A stretch of DNA of 64,000 nucleotides from VAZQ01 sp963721005 (GTDB taxonomy: Bacteria > Pseudomonadota > Alphaproteobacteria > Rhizobiales > Xanthobacteraceae), in the NCBI GenBank assembly GCA_963721005.1, contig CAVRHR010000005.1, positions 124,001 through 188,000 of the forward strand, in the 5' to 3' direction. Shown in pieces: positions 8,355-17,147 of the stretch. The notes under the pieces were generated by a model, which saw only the letters and a list, made by a program, of their open reading frames with translations, did no database searches and had not been told where the DNA came from. A program made the translations under genes and the position numbers. The first letter of the stretch is position 1, and each line of letters opens with the position of its first letter.

Positions 8355-8687
8355 GACGCCTTCCTGTAGCTTTGTTATAGTAACGAGGCCCTGTTCCCCG
8401 CTCTCATGCGAACCTAGGGGCGAGGGTCTAAAATCCGCTTAAACAACACAATAAAGAGATCGTTTATTTGCAACGGTGACTCGTCAATTGAACCGCCGAT
8501 TTGAGACATTGCGGTAACGCACGATTCACGATCGCCGCACCTCAGGGGCCGATTTCCGGGCGTTTCGGTCGGTTGCCGGACGGGTGCCGGCGCGCTCGTG
8601 CGGAATCCCCGCCAGGCTTCTGATTAACCCTGACGCCGCTGCCACAATTGCGCGCAGCGGAATTCGCCGCATCGGCCGCCCGCTACC
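8355..8687. other. Gene-free region upstream of the LdtR-like gene
   Basis: 333 bp without a credible gene. The half next to the regulator is much richer in A+T than its surroundings. It contains two perfect inverted repeats: GTTA-TAG-TAAC at 8374-8384 and AATAAA-N7-TTTATT at 8450-8468. The far half (8530-8680) is G+C-rich with no recognised element. It presumably carries the regulator's promoter on the minus strand; I could not settle -35/-10 boxes. Confidence 0.5.
8374..8384. promoter_or_regulatory. Candidate operator palindrome near the MarR-type start codon
   Basis: An 11-nt perfect palindrome (GTTATAGTAAC) lies 19-30 bp upstream of the LdtR-like ATG. MarR-family proteins usually bind such short AT-rich dyads and repress their own gene. 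The position would overlap the leader or the -10 region. No experimental motif was available to compare. Confidence 0.35.
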
Positions 8688-9575
8688 TCAGGTGCCGCGC
8701 AGGAAGCGGATGATGCCGGAAAAATCCACCGCCCCCCCGCCATCCTCGACGAAGCGTTGGTAGATGGCGGCGGCGCCGGCGCCCAGCGGCGAGACGGCGC
8801 CGGTCAGGCGCGCCGCATCCTGCGCGAGCTTCAAATCTTTCAGCATCATCGCCGCCGTGAAGCCGGGCCGGAAGTCGAAATTGGCCGGCGAGGCCGGCAC
8901 CGGGCCGGGCACCGGGCAGTAGCTGGTCATCGACCAGCATTGGCCGGAAGATTGCGAGGATATATCGAACAGCTTGAGCGGATCGAGCCCGAGCTTGTCG
9001 GCGAGCACGAATGCCTCGCAGACCGCGATCATCGAGATCCCGAGGATCATGTTGTTGCAGATCTTCGCCGCTTGCCCACTGCCGGCCGAGCCCGCCAGGA
9101 TGATGCTCTTGCCCATCGCCTCGAGCACCGGCTTGGCGCGCTCGAACGGCCGCTCGCCACCGCCGACCATGAAAGTCAACGTGCCTGCCTGCGCACCCGC
9201 AACGCCGCCGGAGACCGGGGCATCGAGCATGTCGAGCTCGTTGACCTTGGCGGCGGCTGCCACCGCGCGCGCGGTCTCGACGTCGACGGTCGAGCAGTCG
9301 ATGAGCAGCGTGCCGGCCGCCGCGGATGCCAGCACCCCGCCTTGGCCGAGATAGACCTCGCGTACCTGCTCGCGTGCCGGCAGCATGGTAATGACGAGGT
9401 CGACCCCCATGGAGACCACGTCGAGCGAACGCACCGCGATCCCACCCGCCGCCGAGAACTTGTCGAGCGCGGCGCCGTTCACATCGTAGCCGCAGACCGG
9501 GTGCCCCGCCTTGATCAGGTTCTGGGCCATGGGCAGGCCCATATTGCCCAAGCCGATGAAGCCGATTTTGGCCAT
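8688..9575 (-). CDS. mmsB: 3-hydroxyisobutyrate dehydrogenase-family oxidoreductase
   Basis: 295 residues of the beta-hydroxyacid dehydrogenase family. Visible are the NAD(P)-binding GFIGLGNMG near the N-terminus, the substrate-binding DAPVSGGVAGAQAGTL (from residue 118) and the catalytic Lys171 in KICNNM. HIBADH oxidises 3-hydroxyisobutyrate to methylmalonate semialdehyde in valine breakdown. An HIBCH-type hydrolase, the preceding step, lies 1.5 kb upstream on the same strand, which supports this over a tartronate-semialdehyde reductase role. The ATG at 9575 was chosen because the longer open frame upstream enters the neighbouring amidohydrolase. It follows that gene by 7 bp. Confidence 0.85.
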   Translation of the reverse strand: MAKIGFIGLGNMGLPMAQNLIKAGHPVCGYDVNGAALDKFSAAGGIAVRSLDVVSMGVDLVITMLPAREQVREVYLGQGGVLASAAAGTLLIDCSTVDVETARAVAAAAKVNELDMLDAPVSGGVAGAQAGTLTFMVGGGERPFERAKPVLEAMGKSIILAGSAGSGQAAKICNNMILGISMIAVCEAFVLADKLGLDPLKLFDISSQSSGQCWSMTSYCPVPGPVPASPANFDFRPGFTAAMMLKDLKLAQDAARLTGAVSPLGAGAAAIYQRFVEDGGGAVDFSGIIRFLRGT

Positions 9576-9582
9576 GTCCGCC

Positions 9583-10599
9583 TCAGGTGGCTCGCTTGCC
9601 GAGACGCTGCGACAAACCGGGGATGAGGCGCTGCGCCGCGATGCCGTCGACCATGGCGCGGGCATTGGGGCCGAGCGCGCGCACCGCCGCCACATAGCCG
9701 GCGACTTCCTCGGCATCGCGCACCGCCTGCGGATAGTCGGTCGCGAACACCGTTTGCGAGAGCGCTACCTCCTGTAGCCCGAGCCGCACCCACTCGGCGC
9801 CCCATTCGGCCGCATGGTCGGGTCCAGCCCAGCCGGCGCAATCGTAGAACAAGCGATGCTCGAGGTAATGATCGAAAGACATCTTGGGGCGCCGGCCGTG
9901 GCGCGGGACCGCGGCGGTGCCCCATTTGTCGCGCTGCTGAAATCCCCGGATGCGTCCGAGATAGCGGCCGAGGCCGGCCGCGAAGTGGGAGAACTGGACC
10001 CGCAAGCCGGGAAGCTCGTCGAGCAGGCCGCTGTTGATCATGCGGACCGCGGCCACCATCAGGGAGAACTGCCATCCCAGCATGCGGCCCAGATCGTCGG
10101 CGTTCATGTGCGCCCAGTCGATCACCCGCGGCAACGGATGGATGAAGACATAGAGACCGAGATCGCTCGCCGCCCGCCAGAACGGACGCAGGCTCTCCGC
10201 GTCGAGCGCCTGGCCCTGCAGCTCCGAGGCAATGACCACGCCCGGAAATCCGAGCTCGACGGCGCAGCGCTTGAGCTCCAGCGCCGCCTCGCCGGGCTGC
10301 AACGCCGGAACATGCGCCAGCCCGATGAAGCGGCCGGGATGATCGTCGACCGCCTGCCGGATGCGATCGTTGATCAGCCGGCAGACCGCGAGGTCCGGCT
10401 GATCGAAGCCGGAGCCGCAGGACAAGACGCCCGCATCGATGCCGGCGCGGTCCATCATCCGGACATGGGCCGGAAGATCGGCCAACAGCGGGTTGAGCAG
10501 ATAATTTGGATTGCCGTTCTCATCCAGCCGCACCGAGACGCCGTCGCGCTCCTTGATGAGCTCGGGCGGGGTGTAGTGCTGCTGAAAGTCGATGACCAT
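9583..10599 (-). CDS. Amidohydrolase 2 family protein (ACMSD-like)
   Basis: 338 residues. The N-terminal metal motif is degenerate, FQQH (Gln-x-His pattern at residues 6-8). A barrel histidine lies in FIHPLPRVID, another in SHFAAG, and the C-terminal Asp in ATDYPQAV. The spacing fits ACMSD-like decarboxylases/hydrolases of the amidohydrolase-2 family. It is not closely similar by eye to the pair at 5486-7651. It lies between the DUF6163-like membrane protein and the 3-hydroxyisobutyrate dehydrogenase-like gene, 7 bp before the latter. Substrate unknown. Confidence 0.82.
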   Translation of the reverse strand: MVIDFQQHYTPPELIKERDGVSVRLDENGNPNYLLNPLLADLPAHVRMMDRAGIDAGVLSCGSGFDQPDLAVCRLINDRIRQAVDDHPGRFIGLAHVPALQPGEAALELKRCAVELGFPGVVIASELQGQALDAESLRPFWRAASDLGLYVFIHPLPRVIDWAHMNADDLGRMLGWQFSLMVAAVRMINSGLLDELPGLRVQFSHFAAGLGRYLGRIRGFQQRDKWGTAAVPRHGRRPKMSFDHYLEHRLFYDCAGWAGPDHAAEWGAEWVRLGLQEVALSQTVFATDYPQAVRDAEEVAGYVAAVRALGPNARAMVDGIAAQRLIPGLSQRLGKRAT

Positions 10600-10647
10600 G
10601 AGACGACCAACTCGATCAAGCTTGTTGCGGGAACGTCCGGCGCGGCA

Positions 10648-11098
10648 TCATGGGGTGTGCTCGCGGGCGGACACCAGTGCGAGCAGCAGATAGCCGCCGA
10701 GCAGCACCAGCTCGACAACGATGACCCAGAGGCGTCCCCCGTAGATCTGCGGAAACAGCGCCTCGACCGCCGCCATCGAGATGACCGAGGTGAGCCATAC
10801 CACCGCGCCCCAGGGCGCCGCGAGCCACAGCCCGACCGCAGCCACCAGATCGATCACCGCGAAGAAAACCGTCGCCGACTGATAGGGCATCGTATAGGAA
10901 TTCGAAGCCCTGCGGCGTCGGCGCGCCCACCCCGCATACAATGGCCCAGTAGTATAGTCCCTTGAGGAGAGCTAGGGCCGCCATCACCCGCAGGAACACG
11001 ACCAGACGGGTAGCCCAGATGTCGCCGCTCGGCTCGCCCTGGCCGGCATGGACGGGATTGAGAACCCGCGGCTGCTCCTCGATGGCCGGCTCGCTCAT
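10648..11098 (-). CDS. DUF6163-like small membrane protein, broken by one-base frameshift
   Basis: The first part (ATG 11098) has a hydrophilic N-terminus and one membrane segment (VVFLRVMAALALLKGLYYWA). The rest (SATVFFAVIDLVAAVGLWLA and two more hydrophobic segments) continues in another frame to 10648. One surplus base at 10897-10902 explains the shift; removing it gives 149 residues with about four membrane helices, as expected for DUF6163. The ATG overlaps the HIBCH stop (TAATG). In related genomes this family sits beside the LdtR-like regulator, as it nearly does here (from memory). Function unknown. Confidence 0.72.
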
Positions 11099-12162
11099 TA
11101 CAGGGAAAGCTCATCGGGTTGCGGCTCGAAATGCCGTTCGACCTCGGCCGCGCTGACCGCTGCGAGGGAGGACGGCTGCCAAAGCGGCGCCTGATCCTTG
11201 TCGATGATCACCGATCGTATCCCTTCGTACAGATCATGCCCGAGCAGCAAGCGCGAGACTATGCGGAATTCCGTGCGCATGCACTCGGCGAAATCGAGAT
11301 ATCGGCCGCGCCGCAGCTGCGCCAGCGCGATCTTGAGGCTGGTCGGAGACTTCAGCCGGATCGTGGCCGCGGCGGTACGCGCAAAGTCGGCATCCGCCCC
11401 CTGGCGGGTCGCCTCAGCGTCAAGCGCGGCCAAGATGCCCTCGACGCTGTCGCCTGTAAACAGCCGATCGATGAGCGGCGCCTGTGCCGTAAGCGGCCCC
11501 TCCGGGGCCGGCTCGGAAAACGCGCCCAGCAGCGCATCGACCGGCACATTACCGCAGAGTCCGTCAAGCAGGTCACCGAACCGTGCCGACCCGACCCGAT
11601 GGGTGGCGATACCCGCCGCCAGCGCGTCGGCGGGGCCGAGCCGCGCCCCGGTCAAAGCACAGTAGAGACCGAGCTCGCCCGGCAGGCGGGGCAGGAACCA
11701 GGTCGCGCCGACATCCGGGATGAAGCCAATTCCGACCTCCGGCATGGCGAACTCGAAGCCCGCGCCGGCCACCCGATGGGAGCCGTGGATAGAGATGCCC
11801 ACACCGCCCCCCATGACGATGCCGTCGATGAGCGAGACGTAGGGCTTGCGGTAGCGCTTGATCAGGGCGTTGAGGGCGTATTCGGTCCGCCAATAGGTCA
11901 GCGCGGCCTGGTGGTCCCCGGCGCGGCCCAGGTCGTAGAGGGCGCGCAGGTCGCCACCGGCCGAGAAGGCGCGCTCGCCGGCCGCGGTGACGATCACCCG
12001 GCTGACGGAGGGATCGTCTTCCCATCCGCTCAGCTGCCGCGTCAGCGCCTCCACCATGGGAAGCGTCACGGCATTGAGTGCCTGCGGACGGTTGAGGACC
12101 ACGATCCCGGCGGCGCCGCGGTGCTCGAACAGGATTTCCGCGCGATCGGATTGAGGCGCCAT
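11098..12162 (-). CDS. 3-hydroxyisobutyryl-CoA hydrolase / enoyl-CoA hydratase family
   Basis: 354 residues, the length of HIBCH rather than of simple enoyl-CoA hydratases (about 260). Crotonase-fold marks: oxyanion-hole AFSAGGDLRAL (residues 66-75) and MGGGVGISIHG (from 117). The HIBCH acid residues Glu142 and Asp150 lie in MPEVGIGFIPDVG, and the long C-terminal part includes CMRTEFRIVSRLL. It would release 3-hydroxyisobutyrate from its CoA ester in valine catabolism, supplying the dehydrogenase at 8688-9575. The ATG at 12162 matches the family start; the open frame continues upstream without similarity. It is divergent from hemB. Confidence 0.87.
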   Translation of the reverse strand: MAPQSDRAEILFEHRGAAGIVVLNRPQALNAVTLPMVEALTRQLSGWEDDPSVSRVIVTAAGERAFSAGGDLRALYDLGRAGDHQAALTYWRTEYALNALIKRYRKPYVSLIDGIVMGGGVGISIHGSHRVAGAGFEFAMPEVGIGFIPDVGATWFLPRLPGELGLYCALTGARLGPADALAAGIATHRVGSARFGDLLDGLCGNVPVDALLGAFSEPAPEGPLTAQAPLIDRLFTGDSVEGILAALDAEATRQGADADFARTAAATIRLKSPTSLKIALAQLRRGRYLDFAECMRTEFRIVSRLLLGHDLYEGIRSVIIDKDQAPLWQPSSLAAVSAAEVERHFEPQPDELSL

Positions 12163-12353
12163 GCTGAGGTTCACCGTCCGCCGGTTACCGGCGTCCGGGC
12201 GGCGGCTGCCGCAGCGCCGCCACCGTCTGGTTTCGCCACCGTCGATAGATGGGTGGCCGAGACCGGTCAATGCGACGTCGCAGCGCCGGCGAGGCAGTGG
12301 CAAGGGCGCGCCAGAACCGCTAAAAAGGAGCCCTGTCCCATCGGAGTGCATCA

Positions 12354-13406
12354 ATGGCTATAAAATACGGCCGTCCGCTCGAGGCCAAAGCCCGGATCAG
12401 CCCGGTGGGAGCGCCCGGCTCGTCGGAGTTCCGCCTCGATCTCGCCGTCCGCCCGCGCCGCAACCGCAAGGCCGACTGGACGCGTCGCCTGCTGCGCGAG
12501 AACGTGCTGACGGTGGACGACCTGATCTGGCCGCTGTTCGTGGCGGACGACACCCGCAGCCCGGTCGCCTCCATGCCCGGGGTCGAGCGGCTCTCGATCG
12601 ATGAAGCGGTACGGGCGGCGGAGCGCGCCGCCAAGCTGGAGATTCCCTGCCTGGCGCTGTTTCCCTATACCAATCCCGATCTGCGCGATCACGACGGGAC
12701 CGAGGCGCTCAACCCCGAAAATCTGGTCTGCCGCGCGGTGCGCGCCATCAAGAAGGCGGTGCCGGAGATCGGCATCCTGTGCGACGTCGCGCTCGATCCT
12801 TATACCAGCCACGGCCATGACGGGCTGTTGCGCGACGGCGTCATCGCCAACGACGAGACCGTCGAGATGCTGGCGAAGCAGGCCTTGGTCGAGGCCGAGG
12901 CCGGCGCCGACATCATCGCCCCCTCCGACATGATGGACGGCCGTATCGGCGCGATCCGCGCCGCGCTCGACAAGGCGGCGTTCACCGAGGTGTCGATCAT
13001 GGCCTATGCGGCCAAATACGCTTCCGCATTCTATGGCCCGTTCCGCGATGCGGTCGGCTCGAGCGCGACGCTGGTCGGCGACAAGCGCACCTACCAGATG
13101 GACGCGGCCAATTCGGATGAAGCGCTACGCGAGGTCGAGCTCGACATCGCCGAGGGCGCCGACATGGTGATGGTCAAGCCTGGGATGCCTTATCTCGATG
13201 TGCTGCGCCGCATCAAGGATACTTTCGCGATGCCGACCTTCGCGTATCAGGTGTCCGGCGAATACGCGATGATCATGGCGGCGGCGCAGAACGGCTGGCT
13301 CGACGGCGACCGGGCGATGATGGAGAGCCTGATCGCCTTCAAGCGCGCCGGCGCCTGCGGGGTGCTCACCTATTTCGCGCCGCGCGTGGCCGAGAAGCTC
13401 CGCTGA
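12354..13406 (+). CDS. hemB: Delta-aminolevulinic acid dehydratase (porphobilinogen synthase)
   Basis: 350 residues. It condenses two 5-aminolevulinate molecules to porphobilinogen in tetrapyrrole synthesis. The two Schiff-base lysines are Lys221 (YAAKYASAFYGPFRDA) and Lys275 (MVKPGMPYLD). The metal-site region reads CDVALDPYTSHGHDG, with aspartates instead of the zinc cysteines, so this is a magnesium-type enzyme. The first 40 residues are a basic, poorly conserved extension. The gene stands alone on the plus strand, divergent from the HIBCH gene with a 191-bp intergenic region. Confidence 0.96.
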   Translation: MAIKYGRPLEAKARISPVGAPGSSEFRLDLAVRPRRNRKADWTRRLLRENVLTVDDLIWPLFVADDTRSPVASMPGVERLSIDEAVRAAERAAKLEIPCLALFPYTNPDLRDHDGTEALNPENLVCRAVRAIKKAVPEIGILCDVALDPYTSHGHDGLLRDGVIANDETVEMLAKQALVEAEAGADIIAPSDMMDGRIGAIRAALDKAAFTEVSIMAYAAKYASAFYGPFRDAVGSSATLVGDKRTYQMDAANSDEALREVELDIAEGADMVMVKPGMPYLDVLRRIKDTFAMPTFAYQVSGEYAMIMAAAQNGWLDGDRAMMESLIAFKRAGACGVLTYFAPRVAEKLR

Positions 13407-13450
13407 AGCCGGATCGAAGGACCGCGCGCGTATCCGGGAGAGCAAACCCC

Positions 13451-14563
13451 ATGAGGCTGAGGCGCGACCCGATCGATCGCAACGCCGTTAGAGCCGTGGC
13501 GGGATGCGCCCCGGCCGTATGCGATTGCGGCTCGCGCCGCTTCTTCCTCAAATCGTTGGGCGCGCTCGGCGCCGCCGCCACGCTGGGGGCGCACGCGGCA
13601 TGGGGTCAGGGCGCCGCCACGCCCGTGCCGCCGCATCGGATCGACGTGCATCATCATTTCTTCCCGCAATTCCTGCTGGATGCCTGGCAGAAGGCGGGCG
13701 TTCGCAACCCGGCGGTGGTGCAGAGCTGGAAGCTGGAGACCACCCTCGACCAGATGGATCGCGGCGGCGTCGCCACCGCGATCCTGTCGCTGCCGATCGG
13801 GCTCAATCTCCCGGACCTCAATGCAGAGCAGTCCCGCCGGCTGGCGCGCCTGGTCAACGAGCATGTTGTCGAGGCCATGAAGGAGCACCCCGGCCGCTTC
13901 GGCTTGTTCGCCTATGTGCCGATGCCCGACGTCGACAGCGCGCTCAAGGAGATCGAATACGCCCTCGATGTGCTCAAGGCCGACGGCATCGGGCTCAATA
14001 CCAGCTACGGCGACAAATGGCTGGGGCATCCCGATTTCAAGCCAGTCATGGAGGAGCTCAATCGCCGCAAGGCGATCGTCTACGTCCACCCGCTGGCACC
14101 GCAATGCTGCGGCAACCTGATGCCCAATGTGCCGGCCTCGTTCATCGAGTTCCCGCAGGACACCAACCGGGCGATTATGAGCCTGCTCGTAAGCGCCACC
14201 TTCACGCGGACACGGGACATCCGCTGGATCTTTTCCCATGCGGGAGGCGCGGTGCCGCTGCTGGCCGGCCGCATCGCTTCGCTCGCCAGAATTCAGAAGA
14301 CCGGCGTGGATGCGCTGCCCGACGGCATCGATTTCGAGCTCAAGCGGCTGCATTACGAGACCGCCAACTCGGCCTTTGCCCCCAACATGGCGGCGCTGCT
14401 CAAATACGTGCCGATCTCCCAGGTGCTGTTCGGCAGCGACTTTCCCTATGTGTCGGTGACCGAGAACGTATCCGATCTGGGGAAGATCGAGCTCACGCCG
14501 AGCGATCGCAGGGCCATCGAAAGCGACAATGCGATCCGCTTGATCGCGCGCCTGAAGGCTTGA
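13451..14563 (+). CDS. Tat-exported amidohydrolase 2 family protein
   Basis: 370 residues. The N-terminus carries a twin-arginine signal (SRRFFLK, residues 28-34, then an Ala/Gly/Leu hydrophobic stretch ending near AWGQG), so the folded, metal-loaded enzyme should be exported to the periplasm. The mature part starts with the metal motif IDVHHHF (residues 64-70) and has YVHPLAP, FSHAGG and a C-terminal GSDFPY. The translation start has a good GGGAGAG upstream. It follows hemB by 44 bp and could be cotranscribed with it. Exported members of this family are less common than cytoplasmic ones. Substrate unknown. Confidence 0.85.
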   Translation: MRLRRDPIDRNAVRAVAGCAPAVCDCGSRRFFLKSLGALGAAATLGAHAAWGQGAATPVPPHRIDVHHHFFPQFLLDAWQKAGVRNPAVVQSWKLETTLDQMDRGGVATAILSLPIGLNLPDLNAEQSRRLARLVNEHVVEAMKEHPGRFGLFAYVPMPDVDSALKEIEYALDVLKADGIGLNTSYGDKWLGHPDFKPVMEELNRRKAIVYVHPLAPQCCGNLMPNVPASFIEFPQDTNRAIMSLLVSATFTRTRDIRWIFSHAGGAVPLLAGRIASLARIQKTGVDALPDGIDFELKRLHYETANSAFAPNMAALLKYVPISQVLFGSDFPYVSVTENVSDLGKIELTPSDRRAIESDNAIRLIARLKA

Positions 14564-14584
14564 GGCTCCGCAGCGGGCGCACGC

Positions 14585-17053
14585 TCAGGCCTCGATCGCG
14601 CCCACGCAACGGCGCAAGGCTGCGATCAGCTCCTTGCTGTGGCGAAGGCAGCTCTCCTCCGAATCGATGATCTTGGTGAAGGCGCTCTTCTTGAAAGCGA
14701 TCTTGCTGAATTGGCCAGGGATCGAATCCATGCCGGCCGAGTCGCAGACGATCTCGATCAGCCGGTCGGCGGCGTGCAATCGCCCCAAAAGATAATCGTT
14801 CTCGCGATAGGCGCGGGAGAAGAAGGCCGCGAAGTGGCCGAATCCGATGCCGCGCAGGCTCTCGATGCCCTGGAAGCCTTTAAGCGTGTGCACGTCCTGC
14901 GGGCTGATGCGGTCGACCAGGATCTCGTTGAGCTCGCCCATCTCCCGCCCGCTGGTCACCGGCAGGGCCAGTACGTCCCAAAACGGAAAGCCCAGGTAGT
15001 TGATCAGGACCTCGCGGCGCGCATCCGGATGCCAATCGTTCGGATCAAGCGCGGACAGGAGATCGTCGAGATCGCGGGTGCTGGCGTTCAGGTCGATCTC
15101 CTTGCCGATCCGCGCGATCAGGCTGTCGATCTTGTCCACATGGGCCGCCACGAACGAGGCGGCATAGCCGTGCAGATTCTTGATCTCGCTGGCCGATGGG
15201 GCAGTCGGGAAGATGTCGGCGATGATGTCGCGAACCTCCTGGCTGTAATAGGTGCTGTCCTCCCGGCGGCGCAGCGCGTCCAGCCGCAGGTAGAATTCGC
15301 GCTTCAGCCGATCGACCACCTGCGGATTGAGGCCGCAGAAGCGCTCCTGGTCGAGCAATCCGTACAGCCGATTCTGGCCTTCGATCAGGAAATGCAGCCG
15401 GCGCTCGCGATACTTGACATCGAACGAGAGGAGGTAATTCACCCAGGCGGGAAAGTGCCCCGCGGTCGCGGTGTCGAACTCGAGCGCCGAGCTGTCGACC
15501 CGCTCGTAGACTATCCCCTTGGCGAGCGCCCAGGCGTCGATGATCTCGGCGACCACGCGCCCCAGCGGCGATTGCGCCGACCCGCCACGCAGCTTCACGA
15601 TCAATTGGGCGCCGAACGCGCGCACCGAGGCGAGCTTGAGCCGCACATAGGCCTGGTAGGCAAAGCCGGCGTCGCGCACGACCTGGGAATTGACCTGCTC
15701 GCGCCAGGTGCGCAGCTCCTGCGGCGAGATCGACCGCTCGAAGCTCGCGGTCACGACGTGGGTGACCAGCTCGCTGATATGCGGGCGGGCGCTGTCGATG
15801 ATTGCTCGCAGCCGCCGCACCCGCTCGTTGAACTCGATCACCCAGCCCAGCTCGTCGGCCACCGGCTGGGAGCTCGGGATATCGGACATCGCGCCGCGCA
15901 AGGTCGAGAAGAACCCCGGCACATCGAGACGGGCCGGTGCGCTGGGCGATGCCGGGTGCGGCTCGATATAGACCAGCCGGCGATCGACCTGGCGATAAGC
16001 CGCGCGGCCATGGATGGCCGAGATCGCGATCTGGAAGGGTCGATTGTTGAGGACCGCGCCGTCGATGAACGATGCCGTGGTCGGGTCGACGTCGGCCTGC
16101 AGCTGCTGCTCGAACTCCCGGCGGAGGAACTCCTCCCGGCGCGGCCAGGTGGCGCCGCGTTGCGCGACCAGCTGGTCCATCTCCAGGATCTGCGCCGGCG
16201 GAAAGGCGCCCGGAAAGGACGATGTGGCGCGCGCCGCGAAGGCGAGGCCAGGCGCATTGTCCAGCCCGAAATCGCTCGCTACCTCACCGTTGGGCCGGCG
16301 GCGATAGCTGAAGCGCAGCACGTGGTGATGCTCCAGCTCATGGATGAGCGGCGGGTCGTGGATCTGGACCAGCTGCCGGTAGCCGTAATAATCGGTGAGC
16401 GTGACGAACAGCTCCAGGCTGTGGCCGGACGGCAGCAGCGAAGCGCCGGCGCGCTCGGGACCCATCGAGGTGACGGCGTCGTACATCAGGCCGGCCATGT
16501 GCGGCCCGTCGAGCGGCGGTTTGAACCAGCGCGAGCGCACGAACAGGGACAGCTTCTGGCGCACCTCCGAATCCTTGACCTGCAGGAAGCCGGTGGCGCC
16601 CGCCATCCAGATCAGCGGTTTGATGAACCACTTGCTCCAGCTCCCGGCTCGCGCGTCGGGTGCCAGCAGGACCGAGATATCGGCGTTGTCGAGCCACAGA
16701 TTGCGCAACGAGCCCATCGGCAGGTCGTGGCTGAGCGCGCGCGCCAGCATGGTGCCGTTGATGCCCCCGGCGGAGGCCCCGGCGATGACATCCACCACCA
16801 CCCGCAGCTCGAGCGAGCGTCCGATGGCGCGCAACAGATCGAAATAGACCGACTCGGTGTCGTATTCCGGGCCGGCGGGCGTGGCCCCATCGAGGAATGC
16901 GGCCTGGGCGCGGGCGCTGCGGTCGGTAATGCGGTGCAGCGCGCTCGAGGCGCGCACCAGCTTGAGAATCTCCTTGGTCATCCCGTGCATGTAGACGGCG
17001 AGCGAGACGCCGCCGGAGCACACGAGTGCGATGCGAAGTTCCTTCTCGCGCAA
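14585..17053 (-). CDS. Patatin-like phospholipase with DUF3376-type C-terminus
   Basis: 822 residues, matching the long patatin-related proteins (TIGR03607 type). The patatin domain has the oxyanion loop CSGGVSLAVYMHG, the nucleophile Ser94 in GASAGG and the dyad Asp331 in FIDGAVLNNRPF. The long C-terminal half is of unknown function. There is no ATG before the domain. The TTG at 17053 has an excellent ribosome binding site (AGGAG, 6 nt upstream) and leaves no overlap with ilvA, so I take it as the start; the open frame further upstream merely runs antiparallel to ilvA codons in another frame. No signal peptide is visible. Likely an acyl hydrolase acting on membrane lipids. Confidence 0.85.
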   Translation of the reverse strand: MREKELRIALVCSGGVSLAVYMHGMTKEILKLVRASSALHRITDRSARAQAAFLDGATPAGPEYDTESVYFDLLRAIGRSLELRVVVDVIAGASAGGINGTMLARALSHDLPMGSLRNLWLDNADISVLLAPDARAGSWSKWFIKPLIWMAGATGFLQVKDSEVRQKLSLFVRSRWFKPPLDGPHMAGLMYDAVTSMGPERAGASLLPSGHSLELFVTLTDYYGYRQLVQIHDPPLIHELEHHHVLRFSYRRRPNGEVASDFGLDNAPGLAFAARATSSFPGAFPPAQILEMDQLVAQRGATWPRREEFLRREFEQQLQADVDPTTASFIDGAVLNNRPFQIAISAIHGRAAYRQVDRRLVYIEPHPASPSAPARLDVPGFFSTLRGAMSDIPSSQPVADELGWVIEFNERVRRLRAIIDSARPHISELVTHVVTASFERSISPQELRTWREQVNSQVVRDAGFAYQAYVRLKLASVRAFGAQLIVKLRGGSAQSPLGRVVAEIIDAWALAKGIVYERVDSSALEFDTATAGHFPAWVNYLLSFDVKYRERRLHFLIEGQNRLYGLLDQERFCGLNPQVVDRLKREFYLRLDALRRREDSTYYSQEVRDIIADIFPTAPSASEIKNLHGYAASFVAAHVDKIDSLIARIGKEIDLNASTRDLDDLLSALDPNDWHPDARREVLINYLGFPFWDVLALPVTSGREMGELNEILVDRISPQDVHTLKGFQGIESLRGIGFGHFAAFFSRAYRENDYLLGRLHAADRLIEIVCDSAGMDSIPGQFSKIAFKKSAFTKIIDSEESCLRHSKELIAALRRCVGAIEA

Positions 17054-17147
17054 GGCCTGCTCCTGCCGCTGATTTGCCGCGCCCGCCCAATCATGTCGAT
17101 AGCGGAGCCAAACCGGAAGTGATTCCGTCGGGTAAGGTCCCGCCGCA

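Noticed and set aside
14639..17122. 827-codon open frame on the plus strand opposite the patatin gene
   Set aside because: Antisense shadow of a gene with clear catalytic motifs; no recognisable domain in the translation.
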